A DNA stretch of 54,657 nucleotides from Parachlorella kessleri. Its lineage: Eukaryota; Chlorophyta; Trebouxiophyceae; Chlorellales; Chlorellaceae. The DNA lies in NCBI GenBank assembly GCA_001598975.1, contig BBXU01002955.1, forward strand, positions 1-54,657, written 5' to 3'. The notes below the pieces were generated by a model. That model worked only from the letters and a program-made list of their open reading frames with translations. It did not search any database and was not told where the DNA came from. This document shows positions 1 to 10,900 of this stretch, in pieces (positions within the stretch are counted from its first letter, which is position 1; each line of letters starts with the position of its first letter). The position numbers were made by a program, and so were the translations under genes.

Positions 1-160
1 AGAATGAGGAAGGGGAGACAAGCTGCAAACACATTGACAGGAACACAATCAAGGACAGAATTTGGAAGTGATGATGAAATATCCCATGTCTACAATCCCC
101 GTAGAGGGTTACATGTGACATCGGGATGGCTTTGACCCCTGACATACCTCTCAGTACCCA

Positions 161-949
161 TCAGACCATATACAACAACCTAGAGGATGGATGGATGCTG
201 GCGAACCTCACTACAGGAGGGCAGTCAACTGTCGGCACAATCTCATGACTCACGCGTCTGGGTGGGGCTGGGCGCTGGGGCATTGCTTCCCTGCTGGCCT
301 CCGCACCCGCCAGCTGCCCATTCCCTTCCACAGCTGCCCGGGCTGTCACAGTTTCCGGCTGCACCTGTTGCCGAGGCTTCTGCCGTGGCTGCTGTGGTGG
401 CTGCTGCGCCTGCCGCGGTGGTGGCTGCTGCGGCTGCTGCTGCCGCACCTGCCGCGGTGGTGGGGGCGGAGGGTGGTGCTGCTGCGGCAATGCCTGCCGC
501 GCAGGCGGCATCGCCTGCTGCTGCTGTTGTGACGGTTGCTGGGCCTGCTTTGGCTGCTGCTGAGCTTTCTGCTGAGCCCTCTGCGGCAGACCTGGCGGCT
601 TCTGCCCCTCCAGGCCCCCTGGCTGGGCACCGCCAACCCCTGCCACCCGCGCCGAGGCAACTACCTTGGCCTCCATGGCCGCTGCCTGAGCCTCCACAGC
701 CGCCACCAGCCGGCCAACCTCCTCTGGCGACACCCCCTCGGCAACGGCCGCGGCAACTGCCTCGGCCTTGGCCTCCTCTCGCGCCCTGCGGAGGTCCTCC
801 CGCAGGGCTTTCTGCTCTGCCTGCTTTGCCTCCGCGGCAGCCCGCCGGGCGGCGCGCTTGGCGTCCTTCTTGGCTTTGCGGGCCGCCTCCGCTTCCGCCT
901 CCCTGGCTGCCTCTGCCGCCGCCTTTGCTGCCTCTGCATATGCACACAT
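161..949 (-). CDS. Ala/Lys-rich then Gln/Pro-rich low-complexity protein, possible last exon
   Basis: I do not recognise this protein. Read on the minus strand, the frame begins with a candidate Met at 949 (MCAYAEAAKAAAEAAREAE), passes through a charged, probably helical stretch with KAKKDAKRAARRAAAEAKQ and ALREDLRRAREEAKAE, then a more normal piece with EGVSPEEVGRLVAAVEAQ, and then about 100 residues dominated by Gln and Pro (PSQQQQQAMPP, HHPPPPPPRQ). It ends RLLYMV and a stop at 161-163. The upstream open frame without a stop continues to about 1054, so the true start or an upstream exon could differ. The opposite strand is also open from 187 to 1167, which is expected for GC-rich low-complexity sequence. 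The helical and SPEEVGRL parts favour the minus frame. No function is inferred. Confidence 0.4.
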   Translation of the reverse strand: MCAYAEAAKAAAEAAREAEAEAARKAKKDAKRAARRAAAEAKQAEQKALREDLRRAREEAKAEAVAAAVAEGVSPEEVGRLVAAVEAQAAAMEAKVVASARVAGVGGAQPGGLEGQKPPGLPQRAQQKAQQQPKQAQQPSQQQQQAMPPARQALPQQHHPPPPPPRQVRQQQPQQPPPRQAQQPPQQPRQKPRQQVQPETVTARAAVEGNGQLAGAEASREAMPQRPAPPRRVSHEIVPTVDCPPVVRFASIHPSSRLLYMV

Positions 950-1040
950 GGCAGCTCCACCTTGGCTGCCTCTGCACAAGCTTAAACGGCAGCAACTCCA
1001 CCTTGACCGCCTCTGCAGCCGCCTTCGCTGCCTCTGCATA
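910..1040. repeat. Imperfect direct repeat, period 100 bp
   Basis: A 31-bp segment at 910-940 recurs at 1010-1040 with two mismatches, exactly 100 bp apart. The intervening part also repeats in weaker form (a GCAGCTCCACCTTG-like block). On the minus strand both copies can encode YAEAAKAAAEA, but in different frames, because 100 is not a multiple of three. This looks like a local duplication at the 5' edge of the low-complexity coding frame. Confidence 0.65.
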
Positions 1041-1054
1041 CATGGCAGTGTCAC

Positions 1055-1383
1055 TTCAACATTCCACAGCGGACCTCTTCTCCACAGGGATGAGTAGGCG
1101 CGTCCCTGCTGAATCCCTAGTGCGACTCTTCAAATATCAACGAAAGCCCCAGCATTGCCCTGAATGACATGTATATCCCCCCCCCCCCCTTTTCCATGCT
1201 CCCCATACCCTCCCCGCACCCTCAGCACTGCTTCAGATTGTCATGTAGCACTGTATGTGGCAAAGTATGTGCCACACAGCCACCCCCACATGCACCATTG
1301 GACTTACGGGAATTGTGACAAATTGCATTCAGCACCGGCTGTGCCCAGGTTTTGACTGGTTGGGAACAGGGCGGGAGCGCCCT
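1055..1383. other. Gap without a recognised gene
   Basis: No convincing coding sequence was seen. The stretch contains a run of about fifteen C residues near 1176-1190, which is a likely sequencing or length-polymorphism hotspot. Otherwise it looks like ordinary untranslated or intergenic DNA between two minus-strand coding pieces. Confidence 0.4.
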
Positions 1384-2865
1384 TCAAAATGCAATGTGGT
1401 ATGAGCCATCCTCACACTGGCAATGGACGACATATTGACCACTGCAGTGACTGACGAGCTCATCTCTACCGCAAAAGCGAAGGACATGGTACCCACCTAT
1501 CTCAAAGAGAGGCGCCATTGAGTCCCACATCCGCTGCATGGCTGGGCTGAGCGGCTGCCTAGGCATGGGCATGAAAGCTTCCAGTGCTAAGCCGCTCCCT
1601 TGGTTAGCTAAGCTCTTGCCACTTCGCTGCTTCCTGCGGTTCGTGCGGCTGCTAGCAGCGGCTCCATCAGTGCCGTCAGTACTGCCGTCTGCATTGCTAC
1701 TACCGTCCCTGCTGTCGGTGCTGCTAGCATGGCCATTCTCAAGCCCAGGCGGCGGCTGGGCTTCAAGAAGCAGCAGCGTAAACTCTTGTTCCAGCTGGGC
1801 TGTGTCAGCTCTCCTGCTGTTCACACCTACACCAGGAGCCAGGGCAGGAGGTGTGGCAGGGGCTGGACAGCAGCCACACTAGAAGCCACTCAGTGTGCAG
1901 GTCATGGCAGGGGCTGAGTCCCCTCCCTCGTCCACATTGCTATTCCAGAGGGGACGCCACAAACACACAAAGCCCTCCCAGCTCGGCGGTGCTGGCGGGT
2001 CGATGCAGGCACGTTCGTGCCTGAGACCAGAACAGGTGGAGCATGACTGCATCCAGCCCTAGCACTACAAGTTGCCCCTACCCTCCTAATTAGCACCCCC
2101 CCGCCACCATTACCAAAGAAAGGCTGAGCAGCCCTACGCTCACCCTCGCGATCACTACCCCGGTGCCTACGGTGGTCCAGCCTCACTGTCCGTGGTATGC
2201 AGGCGCTGATGTGGTGCTGCAGCCGTGGGGGCATGATGAGGTCCACCGGCTGGACCCACTGCATGTCACACAGGACAGGCTCCAACTTTTAACAGGGGCA
2301 GCGTACAGATATCCTAGAAACGGGGGATAGGCCTAGACTCTAAGCCCTAGAACAGAAGCATACCCCAGGGGGCGCGCAAACCCGCTGGCGGGCACCTTTT
2401 TGTCAACTTGGCACCAGCTCAAGCCCTACCATGCTAGTATGACACCGTAAAACCCCCTGAGCACGCCGACTTTAAGCTGGGGTGTGCCCGAGCTCAGGGC
2501 AGGACAATACCAACAGTGTCGAGGCTGTTGAGGGAGCAGGTATCCAAGCGCTACTCCCCTGCACCGCTATTTGGAGGGGCGACGTTAGCCACCCACAACA
2601 TCAGAGAATTAGAAGCTACAAAGGGGGGCAGACACTCAGAAGCCCTGTCCCCCCAGCTTCCTCAGGCTTAGGGGGAAGTAAGGCAGTCCTGGTGCGCTGT
2701 TTGGCTGGGCCACGGTTTCAAGCTGCTTACCTGCACTGCTGAGTGGCGGAGCGGGTCGTCCAGTAAATAGCGCAGCCCTACTTGCCGAGTAATCTCCGGC
2801 CCAAACAAGTGCCCCAACGCAACCTCAGTGGCTGCAGCAGGCACGCAGCGCAATGCCCCGGACAT
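1384..2865 (-). CDS. Unrecognised minus-strand gene or 3' extension (exon candidates only)
   Basis: Three stretches read like real protein on the minus strand but I cannot name them. First, about 2865-2735, with FGPEITRQVGLRYLLDDPLR, followed by a plausible donor (CAG/GTAAGC). Second, about 2290-2170, with LEPVLCDMQWVQPVDLIMPP and QHHISACIPRT. Third, about 1824-1384, with QLEQEFTLLLLEAQ, a Ser/Asp/Gly-rich linker, then PAMQRMWDSMAPLFEIGGYH and CQCEDGSYHIAF before a stop at 1384-1386. Their order and strand fit one gene, or extra 3' exons of the nucleotidyltransferase that ends just upstream; a Met at 2865 lies only a few bases after that gene's proposed stop. Exon borders are approximate and no function is proposed. 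Between the pieces (about 2300-2730) I see nothing else. Confidence 0.3.
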
Positions 2866-2871
2866 TGCCCC

Positions 2872-5800
2872 CTAAGTCAACGCAGCGATGACAGACTTGT
2901 ACACATGATGGCATGCATTGTCAGTGGCTTCCGCATCTGGCATGTGAAGGAGGTGGACGGCCGCCCCTTGATGGAACACAGTGGGTAGGTCTAGCTAGAC
3001 AGCTCCCCACAGCAGCGCAGCACCATCACACCCAGACTGGGAAGCCTCAAACTCTTGCAATGTGCACGCACCCCTACCTTGGAGCGAGGGCATTCTCCGC
3101 AGCCGCGCCTCCGCTGTGGCAAATGCGGCAGCTATCGTGTTGAAGTCAGGCGGCCGCCGCACCGTGCGGGCACAGTTGTCGGTTCTACAAGGCAACCCAC
3201 AAGCGGAAGTCAACTGACGCTGCCGCCTGTCGCGATTTGCAAGTCTCAGAAGAAAGCCAGCTGCCACATGACAGCAGGCCTTACAGGCAAAGTGAGCTTG
3301 GCGCTGAAGCTTTGAAGCCCGTCTTTTCATGAATGCTTCCATCCGGTGCACCTTGACCGGAGAGCTGTGCACACCCTCCTCACCATGCATCAATAGAACA
3401 GAATTCCTGGCAAGGCCAGCCGATCTTTGTACCCCGCCGAGGGTAATTCGAGACGGCCCACAATGTAGGGAAGGGCGGTGCGCTCACCGGTCGAATGGGT
3501 CTTCTATGGAGCACATGTAGCCCGCCTTCTCCCACTGCCCATCCCTCAGCTGGCCCGCCCAGGTGTCCAGCCGTGCCCGCCGCAACACCCTGCACCCCCG
3601 TAAGAGCCACGCATAGGGGTGGAGTCTATCTGCGCCCCGTTTCTGAGCATGGTGGCATCTAGGTGTGGTGCACTGGATGAAGGGCAGACTGGACTTTGAT
3701 GGACGACACAGGGCAACAACAAGGGGACAGTGGCCTGCTGCATCCAAGCTTGCTTCCAAGGTGCGTGCCGTGGAGGCCCAGATGCGGCAGGCTCTGCGAC
3801 ACGCCGATAGACAGGGCGCCAGCGACCGGGTTACCCCCCCCCTGCCCGGCTCCAATGGGTGGCAGTACAGAGAGCTGGACAGAGCGGGCAGGAGACAGCG
3901 CCTGAGTAAGGGGGTGACTCACCCTGCCGCCACCTGGTTGCTGTGACCCCAGGCCTCGGGCCCGCACAGGGCCGCCCCAAATGCGAAGAAGCTCGTCAGC
4001 AGCTCCGCCAGGGTCTCTGAGTTGCCGTAGCCGCCCTCCCTGGACAGGTTGGACAGGTAGGTGGCGGCACGCTGCAGCAGGGGAAGCACACCTCCACCGG
4101 TGAAACCGGCGGCACTGGCGGCAGAGCAGGAGGTGGAAGAGTGTCCCAGAGCTTGCTTCCAAGAAGCCTACTAGGTAGGTGGGCAGCCTGCGAGCGAATC
4201 CCTGGCACTGAGGTTGGCGCCTTTGACATACCTGATCTACACAACCCCAAAACAACCCTAATTCTAGACTGCCTCTCCAGCACAGTCACTGACTGCTCCC
4301 GCAAACCCCCTCCCCCCCACCTACCAACTACACACACACTGGCCCCGCCTGCCCCACCTGCAGCAGTTGGAAGTCGGGCGCCTTGCCTCGCTCCAGGGGC
4401 CGAGGGGCGTCCTGGGAGTAAGGCCCCGCAAACAGCTCACACAGGGGTGGCAGCACCGGAGGGCTGCGGGTTTGTAGGTGGAAGATGATCTGCACAGCCA
4501 TTTTATAGAGTAAGCTTGTGGCCGATGCTAGGGACCTGCCCTGCATTTGCCGCAGGCGCGCCATAGCGAGGGTCGTTCTTATACGAACGTGCGGTCCATG
4601 GACAGCAATGGGGGAGGATCCGGGCCATCAATTGCAAATCTGCTTGACTCACTTGGATGAAAGCAGTAGCAAGGAGGAGAAGCAGTGGCTGTAAGCGGTA
4701 GGTCAACGCCACGCACCATGAGCGTGAGCGCAAAGCTGTTGAAGGTGCCGGCAATGGAGTCGTTAACCTGGTGCCGCCTCGCCCAGACCTTCACAAGCCG
4801 CACCAGCGCCCCCATGCGCCAGTCATACTGCACAGGAGTAGGAGTAAGAGTAGGAGCCAACCGAAGGAGTGGAGACATACACAGAGAGCAACCGAATGGC
4901 CTTGCTGCTGGGTAAGTTGTCCTTATCCCTGCCATGCTAAAGGAGGACAGTCCCATTGCCTCCCTTCTCTATGCGGCTCCCTGCTGACCACTGCCCAGGC
5001 ATCTCTCACTTTGCCTTGCCTGTGGGTACAACCAGGAGCGGTCCCAGTGAGAATCATTCGCTGGAGCCGACCCGTAAAACCGCAACGCAGCCCATTGGGA
5101 TAGAGCACCTTGAGCAATTATGTGAACTTCTTCCTTTTTCCAACCTGGCAGCGGCCCAGCAAGGCCAAGTGAACGGGCAGCAAAAGACACACAACAGTGG
5201 TGCGTGCCATTAATGCATGGTACTTATTATGATTTGTGGGCGCAGTTCATCCTGGCTTTTATTGACCCCACTTGTGGGAAAATCGCGGCAACACGGTCGG
5301 GTGGAGAAACGCTGTTAGACTCGAGTAGACCAGGAACACCCATTACCCGACACCTACAGGCACCACCAGCAGGCCCAGGAGTGACTAACCTGCGCCAGCA
5401 GGCCCAGCACAGCCGACTTGAACAGTGCGGTGCCAGCGCAGATGCCCACGTCACACTCCAGCCCGGATGCCGCCTCCCGGAATTTGAGGATGGGCACCCT
5501 GGCATGCAGGATACGCTCGATGCGGCCGCGGGAAAGGCCGGCCGCTTCCACCCGGCTGGCCAGCGCCTACGGTGGTCACATGCATACACGCAGTTTGTGA
5601 AAAGGACTTGATCTTAAGGCAAGGCCAGGTCCTGCACAGCTCACAAAATCTACACGTAGCCTGTAATTACCAACAGAAGCCCAAGGCCAGCGCCAGCAGA
5701 CCTCAAATGCCATACCCGCTAGTCTTGATATCAACCAAGGCCACCTGAGTACTGACCAGGTCATGTACACAACAGATTCTTGCAATTTATAGCGTGGATG

Positions 5801-7622
5801 CAGCGATGGGCATGGAACAAGGTGCGGATAGCCATCCAAACAAAAACATGATTGGCGAACACAGCTTTAGCCGCAGCTCCCCTGATCACCCACCCGCAGG
5901 AACCTGACTTGCATGTCTCGGTCCATGTCCTGGACAGCCACCCGCTTCATGCGGCCATCCTCACCCGTCCTGCTCCAGGATCACCACGCTGGGCCTCAGG
6001 GGCAGAGTCAGACCCTCCCTCGCCCTTGCTGGCGCACCACACCATGACATGGCACTTTCCACCACGCCCCATAGGCACGACAGCCCATACCATCCAAGCA
6101 CTGGCAGGTGCAAGAAGATATTGCAGCCGTGTATGTCTTCTTGGCAAGGCTTGTCTAAGATACAATACAAGCCGTTGCCTTCATTGTTTATAGCAATAGC
6201 ATGGCAAGTACCTGGGTAAGGCTCCAACCTACTCACCATGTAGCTGTGCCCTCAATGCTGAGGTCCAGATCCCCCCTTGGCGTATACAGGCCACTCACAA
6301 ACGAACCTGCACAAACCAGGGTTGCGTGACTTGGTGCTGCTAGACAAGTGAAACTACCCACACCAACGACAGACAAAATTGCACCACCCTTTGCAGAACG
6401 TTGCACTCTTTTTAGGTGACAAGCAGGCTAGCCAGCCAGCCGGCCACTCTAGCCGCACCGCTAGCAACCAGCCCCAAACTGCCAGCCTCCTATGGGGGGT
6501 GGGGGGCTTGCGTGCCGGCACTAGAACCCGAGAAACTGTGGCTACCGACTTTCCCTCCCCAACCGAGGTGCGTAACCCACACCCACCATATGGCTCTAAG
6601 TCTAGCCCAAGGCAAAACTGGATGCCAGTCTGTGCCACAGATCGCAGCCGGTCCATGACAGCACATCGTGCATCCAGCTCAGCAGTATACGGCGTCAGCT
6701 GCTGCGCTATCCTGCAGGCAACAAGGAGGCAGTGTGCATTGCATCAATGTCAGAGTTGTACGGCCTCAATCACTGCGCCAGTCCGCAAAGCATTGGCTGG
6801 CACGCTGCCCAATCCCTGTGTTTGCCTGGGAGGTGGGTCCTGCGGCCTGCATTGTACCCTTGTGGTAGCTGAGGCCAGAGCCGGGGCCAAAATGGAGCGT
6901 CATGGGCGCTGACTGACGATTGGCACTTAGTCATCGAGCTGGGACAGGGATAGGGAATGCCTCCAGTATGCCCTGACCCACACAGCCATGGGTAGAAGCA
7001 AAGAAACCAGTGTATAAGCGCAGGCAGCAATGTACCCTCGAAACTGTACCTGCGGAGCGCCGTCTCCATGACAGCCAGCGCCTCCTCGAGGTGGTGATGC
7101 TCATATTGGAACTTGCAAAGTGCCGTAGCACACACACCGGCCACATACTCGCCACTGGGGCCGTGGCCGCGGCTGGCTAGGCAGCCTTGGAAGCCGGGCA
7201 GCCCAACTGCAACAGGTTCCCCCTACTACCCCTGTCAAGAAGCATTTTAAGATGGAAATGCATGTGACAGGAAGGGGTCAGACAGCAGTGTGGCGGGTGC
7301 CAGCTGCGTCAAAAAGCAGGCAGAATTAGGGAGGCATTTTGCTTGGGCATGCTGCTTGCTGCCCCCCCCAAGAGCGCTTCATAATATATCCCGCACCACA
7401 GACCCTGCTCTGCGACCAGGCAAAGGCCCGACCGTACTCTACAAGCAAAGCTGCGTGCAAAGGCAGCATCTGATGGAGGTTGACCAAGGAAGAGCGCCGT
7501 GCTAGACTCCCACCTGCAAATTCGAACCCATACAAGCCAGGGTCAGCCGTCTGAGGCACCCTGCCCCCAGGGCCTGGGGCCCGCCTTGCGACAGCAGCGA
7601 CGGGGGCTCGCTCGCTTTTCAT
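2872..7622 (-). CDS. Cid1/HESO1/MUT68-type terminal nucleotidyltransferase (TUTase or non-canonical poly(A) polymerase)
   Basis: Predicted to add nucleotides, probably uridines, to RNA 3' ends. Exons that close in phase: 7622-7514, 7206-7050, 6711-6587, 6306-6237, 5969-5894, 5566-5390, 4827-4717, 4489-4358, 4071-3923, 3589-3488, 3184-3078 and a less certain last exon 2990-2872, giving about 477 residues. The polymerase signature is complete: YGSFVSGLYTPRGDLDLS (Asp143 and Asp145), the third catalytic Asp218 in RVPILKF...GLECDVGI, then the PAP-associated core with LVKVWARRHQVNDS, GTFNSFAL, PPVLPPLCELF, the ETLAELLTSFFAFG segment, and the late IEDPFDR and DNCARTV motifs typical of this family. 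The 100-odd residues before the GSF motif (ALCKFQYEHHHLEEALAVM) are helical and not recognised. Uracil versus adenine preference cannot be read from the sequence. The start is the first ATG of the open frame at 7622. The gene is divergent from the RST1 homologue. Confidence 0.9.
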
Positions 7623-7926
7623 CGTCAGAACCCTTGTGGGCTGGGCATTCACGAGCCGGAGGCCAGGGCCTGGCTATAGCGCGAGAAGCTGTGCGTCAGT
7701 ACGTTCGGATGATTGGCCCATCACAACAGTGTCTCGGATGGCGCAACTGCCGATACGTTGGATCCAAGCAGTTCATCTAGAACTGACTCACTTGTTTGAG
7801 CAATGTGACTCACCGGAGGTGACAGGGGGTGGGCTGGGCCATCTTAGTTCAAGCCAATGTATAAAGTTGCAGTAATGCTCTTGCGCACCTGATAGGCAGT
7901 GTGCATATCAATGATCTAAACTGATC
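7623..7926. promoter_or_regulatory. Shared 304-bp divergent intergenic region (TUTase / RST1)
   Basis: The two inferred start codons face away from each other with only 304 bp between them, so both promoters and 5' leaders must lie here or overlap the genes. I see no clear TATA box or named element. This is inferred from gene layout only, and the nucleotidyltransferase may have an untranslated or coding exon further upstream. Confidence 0.5.
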
Positions 7927-10900
7927 ATGAACACCCTTCAGCAACAGCTGGACCGGCTCCGAGTGCCACAAACTGTTGTCAGGCAATATGCCGTTGTGGC
8001 AATCTTTGAAGCCCTGGCCTCCCCAGCTCTGCCCCAACCTGCCAGGGATGTCGCGGTGCGGCAGTGCTTACAGCTAAAAGACCAGGTGAGTACAGCTGCG
8101 TAATATCCGCACAAGTTCAACAAGGACATCGCTATTGGTTCAGTTTCCTGTGTTGCGGAAGGCCAGACGCTGACTGCCCTACTAGGCTCCATTGTGCAGC
8201 GGGCCTTGGAAGTAGCTGTTGACAAGTTGCGAGAGCAAGCAAGAGTGGGAGGTTAGTCCCCCAACAAAATATAAACTGCTCATAAGGTTAACGGAAAGAT
8301 TCTTTTATAGGCTACTGCACATATGTGCACAGTCGCTTGGCTTGCTCTGGCCGCACTTTCTCCCCTACTGACTTGCATGCACACCACGACACGAAGTCCT
8401 GGCAACCTGTCGTTCCTTCGTCCAGGCTTTGAACCACAAGATGCTTTGGATGCCTTACTGGCCGCACTGTCCGTGGCAGGTAAGAGTGCCGGCATGGTCT
8501 AGCCACGAGCAGTTCTCTGGCCGCCACCTTTTGCATAGTCCCAAACCTGTTCTGGTTGCAGATGCACCATCTTGCGGCCCGCTTGTGAAAGGTGTGCTGT
8601 CCATTTGGAGCACAGCATGCACAGCCGGCAGGTCGGCACCGGGTAGCCCCCCACCCCCACAGCACCCAGTTGTGGCAGCAGGAGCAGCTTCTGGTATAGG
8701 AGGCCACGACTGGGGCTCCCATGTACTCTCCAGGGCCCTCCAAGCCAACCCTGCAGCAGCACAGCCACTTCTCCAGGGTGTGCTTCGGGAGCTGGCTCGC
8801 AAAGCAGGCACAGCAGCTGGGGCGCCACAATCACCGCCCTCTAGGTTCCTGGCACTTCTGGCAGCCCTCCATCCCTTCATTGCTTTTGTGCTTCTATCCC
8901 CCGACGTATCCCAGCAGCACCCAGCTTTAGCACCAGACCTTCACGGTGGTCTGGCACGCTTTGCATGCTGTGGTACAGCTCAGCAGGACCAGCAGGCAGT
9001 GCTGGCACTTTTGGTAGGGCTCCTGCCAGCGCGACTAGTGGCTTCTCCAGTGCAGCAGGGGGCGCTGGTGGCTGCAGTGGGAGACATACTAGACGTTATG
9101 GAAAGCTGCTCTGACGAGCCAGGTAGGTACTTCCTGGAGTGCATGAGGGTATAGGCGTGCTTGCTGCCGTTGCTGAGCCTACAGCTGCTGCCCTGACTGA
9201 CTTCCGCCCACCACATGAACACTACGTGGGCATGCAGGCGAAGCCTTCCTCGTTCCCTCCCCTGTAAATGACCAATCTTTCCTGTCGTTGGTGCAGAACC
9301 TACCCTAGTTGCCAATCTCATCGCCCATCTCCTCGCGCTGTGCTTTGAGCTTGTCCGTTTAGGCGGACCTTCTTTGCCGCTGCTGTCAGCGCTGCGTCAC
9401 CTGTCTGGCTACTGGCCCGAACTGCTGCGGCCGCAGCTTGGACTGGTGGCGCACCTTGTGCCCCGTCTAGGTAAGGTTGACCGGTGCTCAATACCTCTGT
9501 TAGCAGTCAGAGGAAGTTTACAGAAGCATGGGTGCTGGGGGCCTCTCTTACAGGCTTGTAGTGGCAATGCACAGCGGCACGTGTGCAGCAGCATATTAAT
9601 AGTGCTGGTGGCATAGTCAGGCAGCAGCCAGAGTACTTCTAAGCCTGCAAGGAACTGCCCTTGCATCCTCCTGCTGTGGCTAAATGTTTTATTTAGTGCT
9701 CTGGACAAGCCGGTCATGTCATGGGTGCAGGGGGCCAGGAGTGTCTCGCTGTGCTGAGCCTGCTGGGCAAGCAGCTGAATTACACAGCCAAAGAAGGAGG
9801 TAGGCCACTCCAGCAATGTGGATGCCTTGTAGCGTTATGCCAGCGCTCGGCTGCTCGGCATCACTGTGGTCCTTGTAAGGGGCATGCGGATTTGTATGGA
9901 ATCTGATGACCATGCCTTTTCCTGTTGTCCCCTGCACTGCTGCATGCCCTCACTGATAACTGCCAAAGCTATTGATTTCCCACCCCTGATTGAGTCGCGC
10001 GCTTGGTCCCTGTCACACATGCTCTACAAAATATGCCAAGCCGAAGTATTTGCTAACAAAAACCATAGTGAGGGACCTTTGCAGGTCTTCACCCCGCAGA
10101 AGCCGCCCTGCTGCTCCCCCCACTTCTTCAATTGGTGGCCTTCAGTCAGGACCCTACAACCAAGCAGTGGGCTTCACACTGCTTGGCCATCCTTGCCAGC
10201 ATCAGGCTCACCTTGGGGCCTGCCCAGCTGTCTGGCTGGGGCTTGCAACGGCTTGCTGGGACGCCCAGCGGGGCCACCGCTGCTGAGCCTGCTGAGCTGT
10301 CCCAGCAGGGCGGGGTCAGCGGTCAAGCAGACGTGGCAATGTCCCAGCAGACTCTGCGGCTCCTGGTTGAGATGTGGGCCGATGAGGGGTGAGCTGTGAG
10401 CTTCGCTGCTGTGCTGGCAAGGGCTGCGGCTGCTGTGCCACTTCCGCTATTGCAACCAGGAGGACGCTTGCGCTGGTCCAGTTTGCGTTGGTTCACCTGC
10501 GCATGGGCTCTGTAAAGAAGTGTGCGGGGTGTGGTAGAAGGCGCGTGAGGCTGTTCGACATCTCTCCCTCGACAGACTTCGCTGCATATCTCCTTCTAGT
10601 AGGGTACTACCATAGTATGTGTTGCTGCAGGGAGGCCCTCCGCTGGCTATACTCGCTGGAAGCCTCCCTTACGGCTGTCGCCTCGTCATCTTCTGGTCCG
10701 CAGCCTGGCTCAAAAGAGCTGGCAGAGCTCGACAGCTATACTGCAAGCGTGCTAACAGGGCTGCTGCACCATCCCAGTGCGGCGGTACAGGTCAGCGCGC
10801 CGGGCCCGTCTTGAATGGTTCCCTTGCCTGACACACATGCGCGGGCGGTGGCAAGCTGTAAGAACGGATAAGACCCTTGCCTTGCACCACGCATTGGACC

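Noticed and set aside
187..1167. Long plus-strand open frame (326 codons) rich in Ala and Pro
   Set aside because: It is the antisense of the minus-strand low-complexity frame. Its composition is what GC-rich repeat DNA gives in any frame, and it has no family character.
3000..3055. Alternative last exon of the nucleotidyltransferase (EFEASQSGCDGAALLWGAV and stop)
   Set aside because: Its acceptor (GCAAG) lacks a good pyrimidine tract and the tail has no family match. The 2990-2872 exon was preferred, with modest confidence.
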